From Patescibacteria group bacterium (lineage in GTDB: Bacteria; Patescibacteriota; Patescibacteriia; UBA11705; JABHMO01): DNA of 36,038 bases. The position numbers and the translations under genes were made by a program. How positions within the stretch are numbered: the stretch's first letter is position 1; every line of letters starts with the position of its first letter. The notes beneath the pieces were generated by a model. The model did not search any database and was not told where the DNA came from. It saw nothing but the letters and a program-made list of their open reading frames with translations. Positions 15,690 through 25,100 of this stretch are shown one piece after another. Location: positions 1 through 36,038 of the forward strand of contig JAHIRY010000010.1 in assembly GCA_018818405.1 (NCBI GenBank), in the 5' to 3' direction.

Positions 15690-17120
15690 ATGAAAAGGAC
15701 CAAAATCGTCTGTACTCTCGGACCCACTTCGGAAACAAAACAAATAATAAAAACATTGATCAAAAACGGAATGAATGTCGCGCGTCTGAATTTTTCGCAC
15801 AATGTCCATGAGTATCATTTGAAAGTAATAAAAAACATTCGCGAAGCGGCCAAAGAATCAAAAGCGACCGTGGCGATTCTGCAGGATTTGCAAGGTCCTC
15901 GGATCAGATTGGGCGATTTGCCCGAGGCGGGAATTCAGCTGGTAAAAGGAAAGGAAGTGATTCTCACGACTTCAAAAAAAGCCGGTGAAAACAAAATTCC
16001 CGTCACTTACGAAAACATGCATCTCGATGTTGAGCCGAACCAGCGGATATTGATCGCCGACGGTTTGATTGAAGTTGTAATAAAGGAAGTGAAGGGAAGA
16101 GATGTTTATTGCATTGTGAAAAACGGCGGACTGGTGACTTCTCACAAAGGAATGAATTTGCCGGACACGAATGTGACCGTTCCTTCGCTTTCCGAAAAAG
16201 ACAAAGAAGATTTATTTTTCGGAATAAAAAACAAAGTTGATTTTGTCGCTTTGTCGTTCGTGCGCAGCGCGAAGGAAGTTTATGATTTGAAATATTTGAT
16301 CAAGAAATATTCTCAGCAATTGAAATTGGATTCTCCGCATGAAATAAAAATTATCGTGAAAGTTGAAAGAATGGAAGCGATAAAAAATTTGGATGAAATA
16401 ATCGAAGCGACCGACGGCGTGATGGTGGCGCGCGGAGATTTGGGAATAGAGTTGCCGGCCGAAGATGTTCCTCTGATCCAGAAAATGATAATCGACAAAT
16501 GTCTGCAAGCGGCCAAGCCGGTGATTGTCGCCACGCAAATGCTTGATTCCATGATCAATAATCCGCGTCCGACCAGAGCCGAGGTCAGCGATGTGGCCAA
16601 TGCGGTAATCGATCACACTGACGCGGTTATGCTTTCCGGCGAAACGGCCAATGGAAAATTTCCGGCGGAAACAGTGGATGTTATGGCGAAAATTATCAAT
16701 AAAACGGAAGCATCAACTTATGATGATATCGTTTTGCAGGATAAACTGAAAAAAATAATTTCCACCGGCGAAGCGGTGAGCAGTATCGCAAAGATGCTGG
16801 CCAATCATCTGGACGCGAAATTAATTTTAGTCGCTTCATTGTCCGGAGATTCCGCTCGCATCGTTTGCCGTTATCGTCCGGAATTGCCGATGCTCGTCGC
16901 TTGCGACGATGAAAGAATCCAACGGCAGCTTATGTTGTCATGGGGAATCATCCCGTTTATATTGCCTCATTGCGAATCATTGGAAGAATTGATTGACCGA
17001 TCCATCGGATTTATAAAGAAAAAAAAGTTCGCCAAAAAGGAAGAAACAATTATAATTATTGCCGGCGAACCGGTCGGCGTGAGCGGAAATGTCAATTTGG
17101 TGGAAATAAAAGAAATATAA
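15690..17120 (+). CDS. pyk: Pyruvate kinase
   Basis: 476 residues from ATG 15690. Converts PEP and ADP to pyruvate and ATP, the last glycolytic step. Motifs: TKIVCTLGP at the start, NFSHN, the B-domain insertion, KVERMEAIKNLDEI (the active-site Lys region, normally KIEN), MVARGDLGIELP binding Mg and substrate, and PTRAEVSDVANAV. The C-terminal domain (about 360-476) is present, though the fructose-1,6-bisphosphate loop cannot be judged by eye. An upstream in-frame extension from 15429 overlaps the preceding gene and was rejected. PEP synthase starts 3 bases after the stop. Confidence 0.97.
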   Translation: MKRTKIVCTLGPTSETKQIIKTLIKNGMNVARLNFSHNVHEYHLKVIKNIREAAKESKATVAILQDLQGPRIRLGDLPEAGIQLVKGKEVILTTSKKAGENKIPVTYENMHLDVEPNQRILIADGLIEVVIKEVKGRDVYCIVKNGGLVTSHKGMNLPDTNVTVPSLSEKDKEDLFFGIKNKVDFVALSFVRSAKEVYDLKYLIKKYSQQLKLDSPHEIKIIVKVERMEAIKNLDEIIEATDGVMVARGDLGIELPAEDVPLIQKMIIDKCLQAAKPVIVATQMLDSMINNPRPTRAEVSDVANAVIDHTDAVMLSGETANGKFPAETVDVMAKIINKTEASTYDDIVLQDKLKKIISTGEAVSSIAKMLANHLDAKLILVASLSGDSARIVCRYRPELPMLVACDDERIQRQLMLSWGIIPFILPHCESLEELIDRSIGFIKKKKFAKKEETIIIIAGEPVGVSGNVNLVEIKEI

Positions 17121-17123
17121 ATT

Positions 17124-19499
17124 ATGAAAAGCCGCAAAGATAAATACATTTTGTTTTTTTCGGAAATCGGAAAAAAAGATATCAGCCTTGTCGGCGGAAA
17201 GAATGCGGCTCTGGGTGAAATGTACGGAAAAATAAGCAAGCTCGGAATCAATGTTCCGAACGGTTTTAGCGTGACAGCCAAAGCGTATTTTGATTTTATC
17301 AAAGAATCGAAACTGAACGGAAAAATCGCTGATATTCTCAGCGGACTGGACACGCGGAATGTTGAAGATTTGCAAAATCGCAGCGAACAAGTTCGAAATT
17401 TGATCACGCAAGCTGAGTTTTCGGAAATTTTGAAAAAACAAATTATCGAAGCATACGAGAAATTGTCAGCGCATTACAAAACGAAAAATTTGTCAGTGGC
17501 TGTTCGCAGTTCAGCGACAGCGGAAGATCTGCCGATGGCTTCATTTGCCGGACAGCTGGAATCGTATTTGAATATTTCCGGCGAACGGGAATTGCTATCG
17601 CATATTCGAAAAAGTTTTGCCTCTCTTTTCACTGATCGCGCCATTTCTTATCGGGAAGACAAACATTTTCCGCTCTGGCGCGTCGGCGTTTCCGTGGGCG
17701 TGCAAAAGATGGTGCGGAGCGACAGAGCTTCCGCCGGCGTAATGTTCACGCTGGAAACGGAAAGCGGTTTTCGCGATCTGGTGATGATTGACGCGGGCTG
17801 GGGATTGGGAGAAAATGTGGTAAAAGGAAGAATTTCTCCTGATGAATATTTTGTTTTCAAAAAAACTCTTAATAAAAAATTCAAACCGATTATAAAAAAG
17901 TTTATCGGAGAAAAAGAATGGACATTGCGGTATTCGGAAAAAAACGCGAAGACAACGAAAAATATTTTGACGAAAAAAGAAGACAGAATCAAGACAGTTT
18001 TGTCTGATGAAGAAATACTAATACTGGCGCGCTATGGAATGGCAATTGAAAATCATTTCAAAAGGCCGATGGATATTGAATGGGCGAAAGACGGAGCTGA
18101 CAAAAAAATTTACATTGTGCAGGCCAGACCGGAAACGGTTCATACGCAAAAACTTCAGCACATCGCAACAGAGTTTAGTTTAAAAGAAAAATCAGAAAGC
18201 TTGGTCAGCGGAGTCTCCATCGGCAGAAAAATTTCCACCGGCATTATTAGAGTGATCAAATCGGAAAAAGAATTGTCATCTTTCCATCCGGGCGAAATCT
18301 TGGTTGCAAAATCAACTGATCCGGCCTGGGAGCCGATAATGAAAAAAGCGGCCGCCATTATCACTGATTCCGGCGGGCGGACTTGCCACGCGGCCATTGT
18401 CAGCCGCGAGCTCGGAGTTCCTTGCGTTGTCGGAACGGGAAATGCGACCGAAATTCTGAAAACCGGACAAAAAGCCACTGTTGATTGCGCGTCCGGCGCG
18501 CAAGGAAAAGTTTATTCCGGCTGGTTGAAATTTGACGTGAAGAAAATCAATTTGAAGAAAATAAAACTTCCTTCAAAAGTTGATATCATGATGAATATCG
18601 GCTCTCCGGAAATCGCTTTTGTCGATTCATTCCTGCCGAACAGGGGAGTCGGACTCGCCCGCGAAGAATTCATCATCAGCAATTATATAAAAGTGCATCC
18701 GCTGGCATTGCTCGATTATCTGAATTTGCCGGCAGGATTGAAAAATAAAATTGAAAAGATTTCCCCTTCGCACGAGAACAAAGCGCAATTTTTCGTTGAC
18801 AAGCTGGCCGAGGGAGTCGGACAGATCGCGGCCGCTTTTTTTCCGAAAGAAGTGATTGTCCGTTTTTCCGATTTTAAAACCAATGAATACCGAAGCTTGC
18901 TCGGCGGAAATTTGTACGAACCGGCGGAAGCCAATCCCATGCTCGGCTGGCGCGGCGCGTCTCGCTATTATGATGAAAAATTCAAAAAAGCTTTTGTCCT
19001 GGAAATAAATGCGATCAAAAAAGTGATCAATGAATTCGGTTTGAACAATGTCAATGTAATGATTCCGTTTTGCCGGTCAGTGGAAGAAGCGAAAAAAGTG
19101 ATTCAAATTCTCGCTGAAAACGGATTGAAAAGAAATAAAAATTTCAAAATATATTTGATGTGCGAATTGCCGGTCAATATTATTCTGGCGGAAGAATTTT
19201 TAAAATTGGTTGACGGCTACAGCATCGGAAGCAATGATCTGACGCAATTGATTTTGGGCGTTGACCGCGATTCCGCGCTGGTTAGCGAAATTTATGATGA
19301 ATTGAATCCGGCTGTATTGCGAAGCATTTCTCAAGTGATAAAAATTTGCCGGAAGAAAAAGAAAAAAATAGGAATTTGCGGTCAAGCGCCGTCTGATTTT
19401 CCCGAATTCGCCCGCTTCCTCGTAAAAAATAAAATCAACAGCATGTCGCTGACGCCCGACTCGGTAACCGACGTGATTTCGAACATCAGGAAAATTTAA
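17124..19499 (+). CDS. ppsA: Phosphoenolpyruvate synthase
   Basis: 791 residues. Converts pyruvate and ATP to PEP, AMP and phosphate through a phosphohistidine. Domains in order: ATP-grasp-like nucleotide domain (GGKNAALGEM; RSSATAEDLPMASFAGQ), the swivelling phosphohistidine domain with catalytic His422 in GGRTCHAAIVSRELGVPCVVG, and the PEP/pyruvate barrel (RFSDFKTNEYRSLLGG, NPMLGWRGASRY, YSIGSNDLTQLILGVDRD, GICGQAP). Full length for the family. It sits directly behind pyk, so enzymes for both directions of the PEP-pyruvate step are made together. This suggests PEP/ATP balance or gluconeogenic use when glycolytic input is low. Confidence 0.97.
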   Translation: MKSRKDKYILFFSEIGKKDISLVGGKNAALGEMYGKISKLGINVPNGFSVTAKAYFDFIKESKLNGKIADILSGLDTRNVEDLQNRSEQVRNLITQAEFSEILKKQIIEAYEKLSAHYKTKNLSVAVRSSATAEDLPMASFAGQLESYLNISGERELLSHIRKSFASLFTDRAISYREDKHFPLWRVGVSVGVQKMVRSDRASAGVMFTLETESGFRDLVMIDAGWGLGENVVKGRISPDEYFVFKKTLNKKFKPIIKKFIGEKEWTLRYSEKNAKTTKNILTKKEDRIKTVLSDEEILILARYGMAIENHFKRPMDIEWAKDGADKKIYIVQARPETVHTQKLQHIATEFSLKEKSESLVSGVSIGRKISTGIIRVIKSEKELSSFHPGEILVAKSTDPAWEPIMKKAAAIITDSGGRTCHAAIVSRELGVPCVVGTGNATEILKTGQKATVDCASGAQGKVYSGWLKFDVKKINLKKIKLPSKVDIMMNIGSPEIAFVDSFLPNRGVGLAREEFIISNYIKVHPLALLDYLNLPAGLKNKIEKISPSHENKAQFFVDKLAEGVGQIAAAFFPKEVIVRFSDFKTNEYRSLLGGNLYEPAEANPMLGWRGASRYYDEKFKKAFVLEINAIKKVINEFGLNNVNVMIPFCRSVEEAKKVIQILAENGLKRNKNFKIYLMCELPVNIILAEEFLKLVDGYSIGSNDLTQLILGVDRDSALVSEIYDELNPAVLRSISQVIKICRKKKKKIGICGQAPSDFPEFARFLVKNKINSMSLTPDSVTDVISNIRKI

Positions 19500-19502
19500 A
19501 AT

Positions 19503-19898
19503 ATGAAAAAATTCAGTATAAAAAATTTGGAGTTCATTCCCGCGGGGCATGAAGATCCGCAAAATCCCGGCGTGTTGAAGAAAGTTATTTTTAATGTTGA
19601 TGAGCTCAGGATTGAAGGCGTTGTTCAAATGATAAATTGGGCGAAGATGGAAGCGGGAAAAAGTTTCGCGCGGCATTATCATGAATATATGGATGAGATT
19701 TTCATTGTGCTGTCGGGAAAAGCGGAAATTAATATTGACAAGGAAAATTCAATTCTTGACGCCACGGATACTGTTTATATTCCGCAGGGCGCTGAACATG
19801 AAATGAAGAATATTTCAGCGGACGCTCTGGAATACATCGCGATCGGCATAGTCAGCCAACCGGGCGGAAAAACCATAGTCGTGGATAAATCAGAATGA
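19503..19898 (+). CDS. Cupin-domain protein
   Basis: 131 residues. A single cupin barrel with motif 1 ARHYHEYMDEIFIVLSG (His, His, Glu) and motif 2 VYIPQGAEHEMKN (final His), a full set of metal-binding residues. Could be a small isomerase, an oxygenase or a sugar-binding protein; the substrate cannot be told. Begins 3 bases after ppsA, so it probably belongs to the same transcript. Confidence 0.88.
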   Translation: MKKFSIKNLEFIPAGHEDPQNPGVLKKVIFNVDELRIEGVVQMINWAKMEAGKSFARHYHEYMDEIFIVLSGKAEINIDKENSILDATDTVYIPQGAEHEMKNISADALEYIAIGIVSQPGGKTIVVDKSE

Positions 19899-19924
19899 AT
19901 AAAAAACAAAAATAAAAAATTAAC

Positions 19925-21052
19925 ATGAAAAAAATATATTTTGCGGAAGCGGTCGCGACTCTCATCGGAACGATTATCGGCGCCGGAGTTTTGAGTTTGC
20001 CGTTTGCCATTGCCGCGGTCGGACTTATTCCCGGATTGATTTTGCTTTGCGTCTTGGGCAGTGTCGTACTGATTACAAATTTGATGGTGGCGGAAATTAT
20101 TCTGCGCACGCGGGCGCGGCATCAGCTGGCCGGTTACGCGAAAAAATATTTGGGATCTCGGTTTTACAAATTGCAAACTTTTAATTTGGTTATCGGCGGT
20201 TTTGGCGCTCTTCTGGCGTATATTATCGGCGAGGGCGCGATACTTTCCTCCTTGCTGGGCGGAGACAAATTCGTTTACAGTCTGATTTTTTTCGCTGCCG
20301 CCGCGATTGTTCTTTTCTTCGGATTGAACGCGGTAAAAGTGTTTGAATTGTGGCTGGTTGTCGGATTTGTTATTGTCATAATGGTGATTTGGGGCGCGAG
20401 CGGCGGAGCGATTGATATTTCGAATTACAATTATATTGATTTGAGCCAATGGTTTATTCCTTACGGCGTGATTCTTTTCGCAATGAGCGGAGCGGCTTCG
20501 GTCGTCACCATGCGGGAAATTTTAAAGCAAGAAGAAAGGCAATTGAAAAAAGCCGTTGTGCTGGGAACAATTATTCCAATAATAATTTATATTATTTTCG
20601 CTTGCATTGTCATTGGCGTCACCGGAAGAAACACGACTGAGGTCGCGACTGTCGGTCTGGGAAATGTAATCGGACCGTACATGATAATTTTTGGAAATTT
20701 GTTTGCCTTTTTCGCCATTGGCACCAGTTTTCTCACCATTGGCTTGATTATTCGGGATTTTTTTCATTTGGATTTGAAATTATCAAAATTTTCTTCCTGG
20801 ATTATTACAATGAGCGTGCCATTGATTTTATTTTTGGCCGGCATTAGAGATTTTATTGAAACAATTGGCATTGTCGGCGGTTTTACCGTCGGTTTCACCA
20901 GCATCATAATAATTTTCACTTTTTGGCAAGCAAAGAAAAAAGGCGATCGCGCGCCGGAATTTTCTCTGCCAAAATTTAAAATCGCCGGCTGGTTTTTCAT
21001 AATGATTTTTTTCTTGGGAATGGCGTATGTTGTTTATGATTTGATCCATTGA
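19925..21052 (+). CDS. Amino-acid permease, aromatic/hydroxy amino-acid type
   Basis: 375 residues, about 10-11 membrane helices. The first helix carries GTIIGAGVLSLPFA, the unwound substrate-binding motif of the HAAAP/AAAP transporters (Trp/Tyr/Ser permeases) in the APC superfamily. Imports an amino acid by ion symport, probably, which fits the reduced biosynthesis of CPR bacteria. Follows the cupin gene by 26 bases; short C-terminal tail. Substrate not predictable. Confidence 0.85.
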   Translation: MKKIYFAEAVATLIGTIIGAGVLSLPFAIAAVGLIPGLILLCVLGSVVLITNLMVAEIILRTRARHQLAGYAKKYLGSRFYKLQTFNLVIGGFGALLAYIIGEGAILSSLLGGDKFVYSLIFFAAAAIVLFFGLNAVKVFELWLVVGFVIVIMVIWGASGGAIDISNYNYIDLSQWFIPYGVILFAMSGAASVVTMREILKQEERQLKKAVVLGTIIPIIIYIIFACIVIGVTGRNTTEVATVGLGNVIGPYMIIFGNLFAFFAIGTSFLTIGLIIRDFFHLDLKLSKFSSWIITMSVPLILFLAGIRDFIETIGIVGGFTVGFTSIIIIFTFWQAKKKGDRAPEFSLPKFKIAGWFFIMIFFLGMAYVVYDLIH

Positions 21053-21206
21053 AATGAATTGATTCCAAATTAGCAAATTTTGTTTTAGGAATTAAGCAAT
21101 ATTTCTTGGAATAAGTCAATTTCCTCGAAAAAGCTTTCAGTTATAAACGGATTGTTCCGCGCTTGTATCCCTCAATTTTTTATGATAATCTGGCAGAGAC
21201 ATCACT

Positions 21207-22721
21207 ATGACTCCGACTAACATAAAATATCGAATTTTAGAAATAATTCCCGGCGCATTGGTCTGGATGACTTTTATTTTCGCGCTTGTTTTCTCATTTG
21301 TTCGGCCGCTCTGGGTTATTATATTCATTATCATTTTTGACTTGTATTGGCTGCTTCGAGTTTTGTATTTTGTTTTTTATGTGAATATTTCCTACAAAAA
21401 ATACAAGTCAGCGCTTCGCATCGACTGGTTTGAAAAAGTGCGTGAAATCAGCCGTTGGCGGGAATATTATCATATTATTTATCTGCCGACAGCCGGCGAA
21501 TCAGTGGAAGTCCTGCGCACGACATTCAACAGTCTTTGTTCCGGCACATATCCGACCAACAAGATGATTGTCGTTTTGGGCGGAGAAGGACGAATGGAAT
21601 CTGATTTTTTGCCCAAAGCCGAGCAAATAAAAAAAGAGTTTGAAAAGAAATTTTATAAATTGTTGATCACAATTCATCCTGACGGATTGCCGGATGAATT
21701 AAAGGGCAAGGGTGCGAATGCCAATTGGATGGGCTACAGATCTCTGGAATTGGTTGATGAGCTGGGAATTCCATATGACAATTTGATTGTTTCCTATTTT
21801 GACTGCGATACTTGCGTCAATAGGCAATATTTCGCATATTTGGCTTACAAATATTTGACGAATCCAAAACCAACGCGCACATCATATCAGCCGGCGGTTT
21901 TGTACAACAATAATATCTGGGATGCTCCGGCAGCCATGAGAGTGACCGCGTTCGGCACCATTTTCTGGCTTTTGTCCGAATTGATGCGGCCGGAAAGAAT
22001 GTACACATTTTCTTCGCACAGCATGAGTTTTCGCGCGCTTTTGGATGTTGGATTTTGGCAAAAAGATATTGTCACCGATGATTCCAGAATTTTTTTGCAA
22101 TGTTTTTTTCGCTATGACGGCGATTATTCCGTTGAACCGATGTATATTCCGGTTTCCATGGACACTGTAATGTCTGATAATTATTGGCAAGGATTCAAGA
22201 GTTTGTACAAACAACAGCGCCGCTGGGGCTGGGGAGTGGAACATTTTCCGTACATGCTGTGGAAATTTCGCAATAATAAAAAAATTCCTTGGTTAAAAAA
22301 ATTGAAATACACTTGGAATTTGGGCGAAGGAATGTATTCCTGGGCAACATCGCCGATTCTGATTTTCATTCTCGGGAGATTGCCGCTTCTCGTTGCCGGC
22401 CATAGCATTGTTTCCACATCAATACTGGTTCAGAACGCGCCTTATGTTTTGGAATGGCTCATGACCGCGGCCATGCTTGGCATCTTGGTTTCCGCTATAA
22501 TCAGTATTTTGCTCTTGCCTCCGCGTCCGCGAAAACACAAGAAGTGGAAGTATTCAATTATGCTTTTGCAATGGATTCTCCTGCCTGTCACGCTGATCAT
22601 CTTCGGTTCAATTCCGGCGATCGAAGCGCAAACCAGACTCATGCTCGGGAAAAAATATCATTTGGGATTTTTCGTAACGCCGAAGGCGAGAAAGCAAGAC
22701 GAGCGAGACAAGCAAGACTAG
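21207..22721 (+). CDS. Membrane glycosyltransferase, GT2, processive-synthase-like
   Basis: 504 residues. Two N-terminal helices (about 12-30, 33-55), a cytoplasmic GT2 domain, then membrane helices from about 385 onward. The synthase signature is visible: KGANANW, FDCDT (DxD), TDDSR as the third acidic motif, and QQRRW, the Q-x-x-RW motif of cellulose and hyaluronan synthases. It likely polymerises or exports a glycan. The last ~12 residues (KARKQDERDKQD) are encoded by a 9-base tandem repeat that continues past the stop codon, so the C-terminus appears replaced or extended by repeat expansion. First of three glycosyltransferase genes. Confidence 0.88.
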   Translation: MTPTNIKYRILEIIPGALVWMTFIFALVFSFVRPLWVIIFIIIFDLYWLLRVLYFVFYVNISYKKYKSALRIDWFEKVREISRWREYYHIIYLPTAGESVEVLRTTFNSLCSGTYPTNKMIVVLGGEGRMESDFLPKAEQIKKEFEKKFYKLLITIHPDGLPDELKGKGANANWMGYRSLELVDELGIPYDNLIVSYFDCDTCVNRQYFAYLAYKYLTNPKPTRTSYQPAVLYNNNIWDAPAAMRVTAFGTIFWLLSELMRPERMYTFSSHSMSFRALLDVGFWQKDIVTDDSRIFLQCFFRYDGDYSVEPMYIPVSMDTVMSDNYWQGFKSLYKQQRRWGWGVEHFPYMLWKFRNNKKIPWLKKLKYTWNLGEGMYSWATSPILIFILGRLPLLVAGHSIVSTSILVQNAPYVLEWLMTAAMLGILVSAIISILLLPPRPRKHKKWKYSIMLLQWILLPVTLIIFGSIPAIEAQTRLMLGKKYHLGFFVTPKARKQDERDKQD

Positions 22722-22738
22722 CGAGACTAGCGAGACTA
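22686..22738 (+). repeat. 9-base tandem repeat across the glycosyltransferase stop codon
   Basis: Six units of consensus GCGAGACTA (first unit 8 bases). The TAG stop at 22719-22721 straddles two units, so the repeat supplies both the C-terminus and the stop. Related to the tract in valS at 4620-4663. Confidence 0.85.
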
Positions 22739-22802
22739 GTGAAATGTGTAGCGGATCGGGGGCGACCCGCCGAGATGATCTATATTAATAACAAAACCAA
22801 AT

Positions 22803-23795
22803 ATGCCTCGCGTTTCAATAAATTTGGTCACCTGGAACGGTGAAAAATACATTGAAAATTGTTTGAATTCCATTTTTCGCCAGACTTTTTCCGATTTTTC
22901 CCTCGTTCTGATTGACAATGGTTCAAATGACAAAACATTGGAATTGATCGCCGAACGTTTTCCTCATTTGCCGATAGTAAAGCACAAAGAAAATCTCGGA
23001 TTTGCCAGAGCGTACAATCAGACGATTCATTGGAGCCGGACCGAATATGTTTTATGTTTGAATCAAGATGTTGTTCTCGAACCGAATTATCTCGAAGAAT
23101 TGGTTCGTTTCATGGATGAACATCCGCAAGCCGGTTCTGTCAATGGAAAAATTTTGCGCATGGCTGACAATGAAAATACAAAATACATTGATTCTGTCGG
23201 ATTGAAAATTTACAAGAGTTATCGTGTGATCGATCGCGGAGCCGGTGAAGTGGATGCCGGACAATACGACGCGGTCGAAGAAGTTTTCGGAATTTCCGCG
23301 GCTGTTCCGTTCTATCGCCGCATCGCGCTGGATTCGGTTGCATTTGAAAAAGAATATTTTGACGAAGATTTTTTCAGCTACAAAGAAGATGTTGATCTGG
23401 CGCATCGCCTGCGTCTGGCCGGCTGGACCAGCTGGCTCGTTCCGAGCGCCGTGGCTTATCATGATCGCAGCGTGAAAACGCCGGCGAACAAAATGACAAA
23501 AATGGAAATAGCGAGAAACCGTCAGCGAAAATCAAGATTCGCCAATTTTTATTCTTATCGCAATCATTTGTATTTCATTATAAAAAATATTCCGCGATTT
23601 AATTTTTCTTTTGTCTGGCCGGTATTCTGGTATGAAGCGATGAAAGGTGTTTATGTTGTTTTTTGCGAAACGAGAAATTTGCGCGCGTGGTCTGATGTAA
23701 TAAAAAATTGGAAGCGATTGAAAACAAAAAGAAACGCCATTCGGCAAAATATAAAAATAAATCCGGAAGACATTTCAGAATGGATGAATCAATAA
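22803..23795 (+). CDS. Glycosyltransferase family 2 (rhamnosyltransferase-like)
   Basis: 330 residues. GT-A fold motifs: VSINLVTWNGEKYIENCLNS at the start, LIDNGSNDKT, ENLGFARAYNQ, and NQD (LCLNQDVVLEP) as the DxD equivalent. The acceptor-site region has SYKEDVDLAHRLRLAGW. Resembles rhamnosyl- and galactofuranosyltransferases of surface-polysaccharide loci. Soluble or peripheral; no clear membrane span. Followed 12 bases later by another GT2 gene. Confidence 0.93.
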   Translation: MPRVSINLVTWNGEKYIENCLNSIFRQTFSDFSLVLIDNGSNDKTLELIAERFPHLPIVKHKENLGFARAYNQTIHWSRTEYVLCLNQDVVLEPNYLEELVRFMDEHPQAGSVNGKILRMADNENTKYIDSVGLKIYKSYRVIDRGAGEVDAGQYDAVEEVFGISAAVPFYRRIALDSVAFEKEYFDEDFFSYKEDVDLAHRLRLAGWTSWLVPSAVAYHDRSVKTPANKMTKMEIARNRQRKSRFANFYSYRNHLYFIIKNIPRFNFSFVWPVFWYEAMKGVYVVFCETRNLRAWSDVIKNWKRLKTKRNAIRQNIKINPEDISEWMNQ

Positions 23796-23807
23796 TTATT
23801 TAAAGCT

Positions 23808-24593
23808 ATGGAACTCTCCATTATTATTGTCAGCTACAAAATGAGCGGGCTGATAAAGAATTGCATCAAGACGATTTTGGAATCTGCGCTTGATTTTTCG
23901 TTTGAGATAATTGTGGTGGACAATGGTTCGCAAGATAATATCGCTGACATGATGAAAAAAAATTATTCGAGCGTGAAATTGATTTTGTCGGAAAAAAATA
24001 GGGGAATGGGCGCGGGCAACAATCTGGGGATAAAAGAAGCAAAAGGAAAATATATTCTCGTGATGAATCCGGATATTTTCGTGTTCAAGGATTCGTTGAA
24101 AAAATTGATTGAATTCATAAAACAAAAACCGGACATTGGATTGGTTGCTCCGCGACTCTTGAATCCTGACCGCACGCTTCAATACACTTGTTATCGCCGG
24201 CACAATTTTTTGACGCCGCTCTATCGCCGGACTTTTTTCGGCAAATTTTCTTTTGGCAAGCGCGAGATTGATCGTTTTCTCATGTCTGATTTTGATCATG
24301 CTTCCACTCGGGAAGTTGATTGGATTCAGGGTTCTTGCGTTTTGGTTCCGCGTGAAGTGTTTGACGAAGTCGGTTTGTTTGACGAACGTTTTTTTATGTA
24401 TTTTGAAGACACTGACCTGTGCCGCCGAATAAAGCTGGCCGGATACAAAAACATTTATTTTGCCGGGGCTGAAGTGATTCATCTGCACACGCGCCAGTCG
24501 GGCGGCGGAATGCTTCAAATATTTTCAAACAAATTGACGCGCACTCACATCTTGAGCTGGTTGAAATATTGGTACAAATGGGGCATCAGCTGA
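23808..24593 (+). CDS. Glycosyltransferase family 2
   Basis: 261 residues. LSIIIVSYKMSGLIKNCI, VVDNGSQDN, KNRGMGAGNNLG and NPD (VMNPDIFV) form the GT-A nucleotide-sugar site; FMYFEDTDLCRRIKLAGYK is the usual acceptor/base region. Close paralogue in layout to the preceding gene, so the two likely add successive sugars to one glycan. No membrane segment. Confidence 0.93.
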   Translation: MELSIIIVSYKMSGLIKNCIKTILESALDFSFEIIVVDNGSQDNIADMMKKNYSSVKLILSEKNRGMGAGNNLGIKEAKGKYILVMNPDIFVFKDSLKKLIEFIKQKPDIGLVAPRLLNPDRTLQYTCYRRHNFLTPLYRRTFFGKFSFGKREIDRFLMSDFDHASTREVDWIQGSCVLVPREVFDEVGLFDERFFMYFEDTDLCRRIKLAGYKNIYFAGAEVIHLHTRQSGGGMLQIFSNKLTRTHILSWLKYWYKWGIS

Positions 24594-24599
24594 GAATTG

Positions 24600-24608
24600 T
24601 GATATAAT
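24600..24608 (+). promoter_or_regulatory. Extended -10 promoter for the coiled-coil gene
   Basis: TGA-TATAAT about 20 bases before ATG 24628; no clear -35. Confidence 0.4.
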
Positions 24609-24627
24609 TAAAATATAAAGAAAATAT

Positions 24628-25020
24628 ATGGAAAATAATCAAGAAAATCAAAATAAAATGATCGAAGAAATTTTTGAAATGGTCGTTTTTATAAAAGATC
24701 AGGCGGCAACCCAGTCGAGCGTGGATGAAGGATTCAAGTGCATGGATGAAAGATTTGATCAAGTTGATGAAAAATTTAAAAGCGTGGATGAAAGATTCGA
24801 TTCCCTTGATTCCCGGCTGAAGAAAGTTGAATCCACAATGGTGACAAAAGATTATCTGGACGACAAATTGGCTGATCTGCGCGGAGATCTTGTCGTTATG
24901 ATGAGAAAAGAAGACACTAAATTGAAAACATTGGTGGAAATTTTGGAAGAGAAAAATTTGCTGACGGAAACGGACAAGCAAAAGATTTTCAGCCTTGAGC
25001 CGTTTGCCCGAATAAATTAA
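24628..25020 (+). CDS. Short coiled-coil protein with heptad repeats
   Basis: 130 residues, highly charged. Residues about 33-70 carry regular heptads built on DERFDQV, DEKFKSV, DERFDSL and DSRLKKV, with Phe/Leu and Val/Leu alternating at core positions: a long parallel coiled coil. No signal peptide or membrane helix. Similar short DERFD-repeat proteins are widespread in CPR genomes; their role is unknown. It has its own promoter-like sequence and terminator, so it is probably a single-gene transcript inside the glycan locus. Confidence 0.82.
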   Translation: MENNQENQNKMIEEIFEMVVFIKDQAATQSSVDEGFKCMDERFDQVDEKFKSVDERFDSLDSRLKKVESTMVTKDYLDDKLADLRGDLVVMMRKEDTKLKTLVEILEEKNLLTETDKQKIFSLEPFARIN

Positions 25021-25032
25021 TAAAAAAATAAA

Positions 25033-25061
25033 AAGGATTTGTTTGGACAAATCTTTTTTTG
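25033..25061 (+). terminator. Intrinsic terminator after the coiled-coil gene
   Basis: GATTTGT / ACAAATC stem with loop TTGG, then seven T. Confidence 0.85.
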
Positions 25062-25087
25062 TTGAAAATATGGAATGATTGTATAAT
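25059..25087 (+). promoter_or_regulatory. Promoter for the DUF4012 gene
   Basis: TTGTTG, 17-base spacer, TATAAT at 25082-25087, just after the preceding terminator and 13 bases before the ATG. Confidence 0.5.
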
Positions 25088-25100
25088 GATATAAGAAAAT

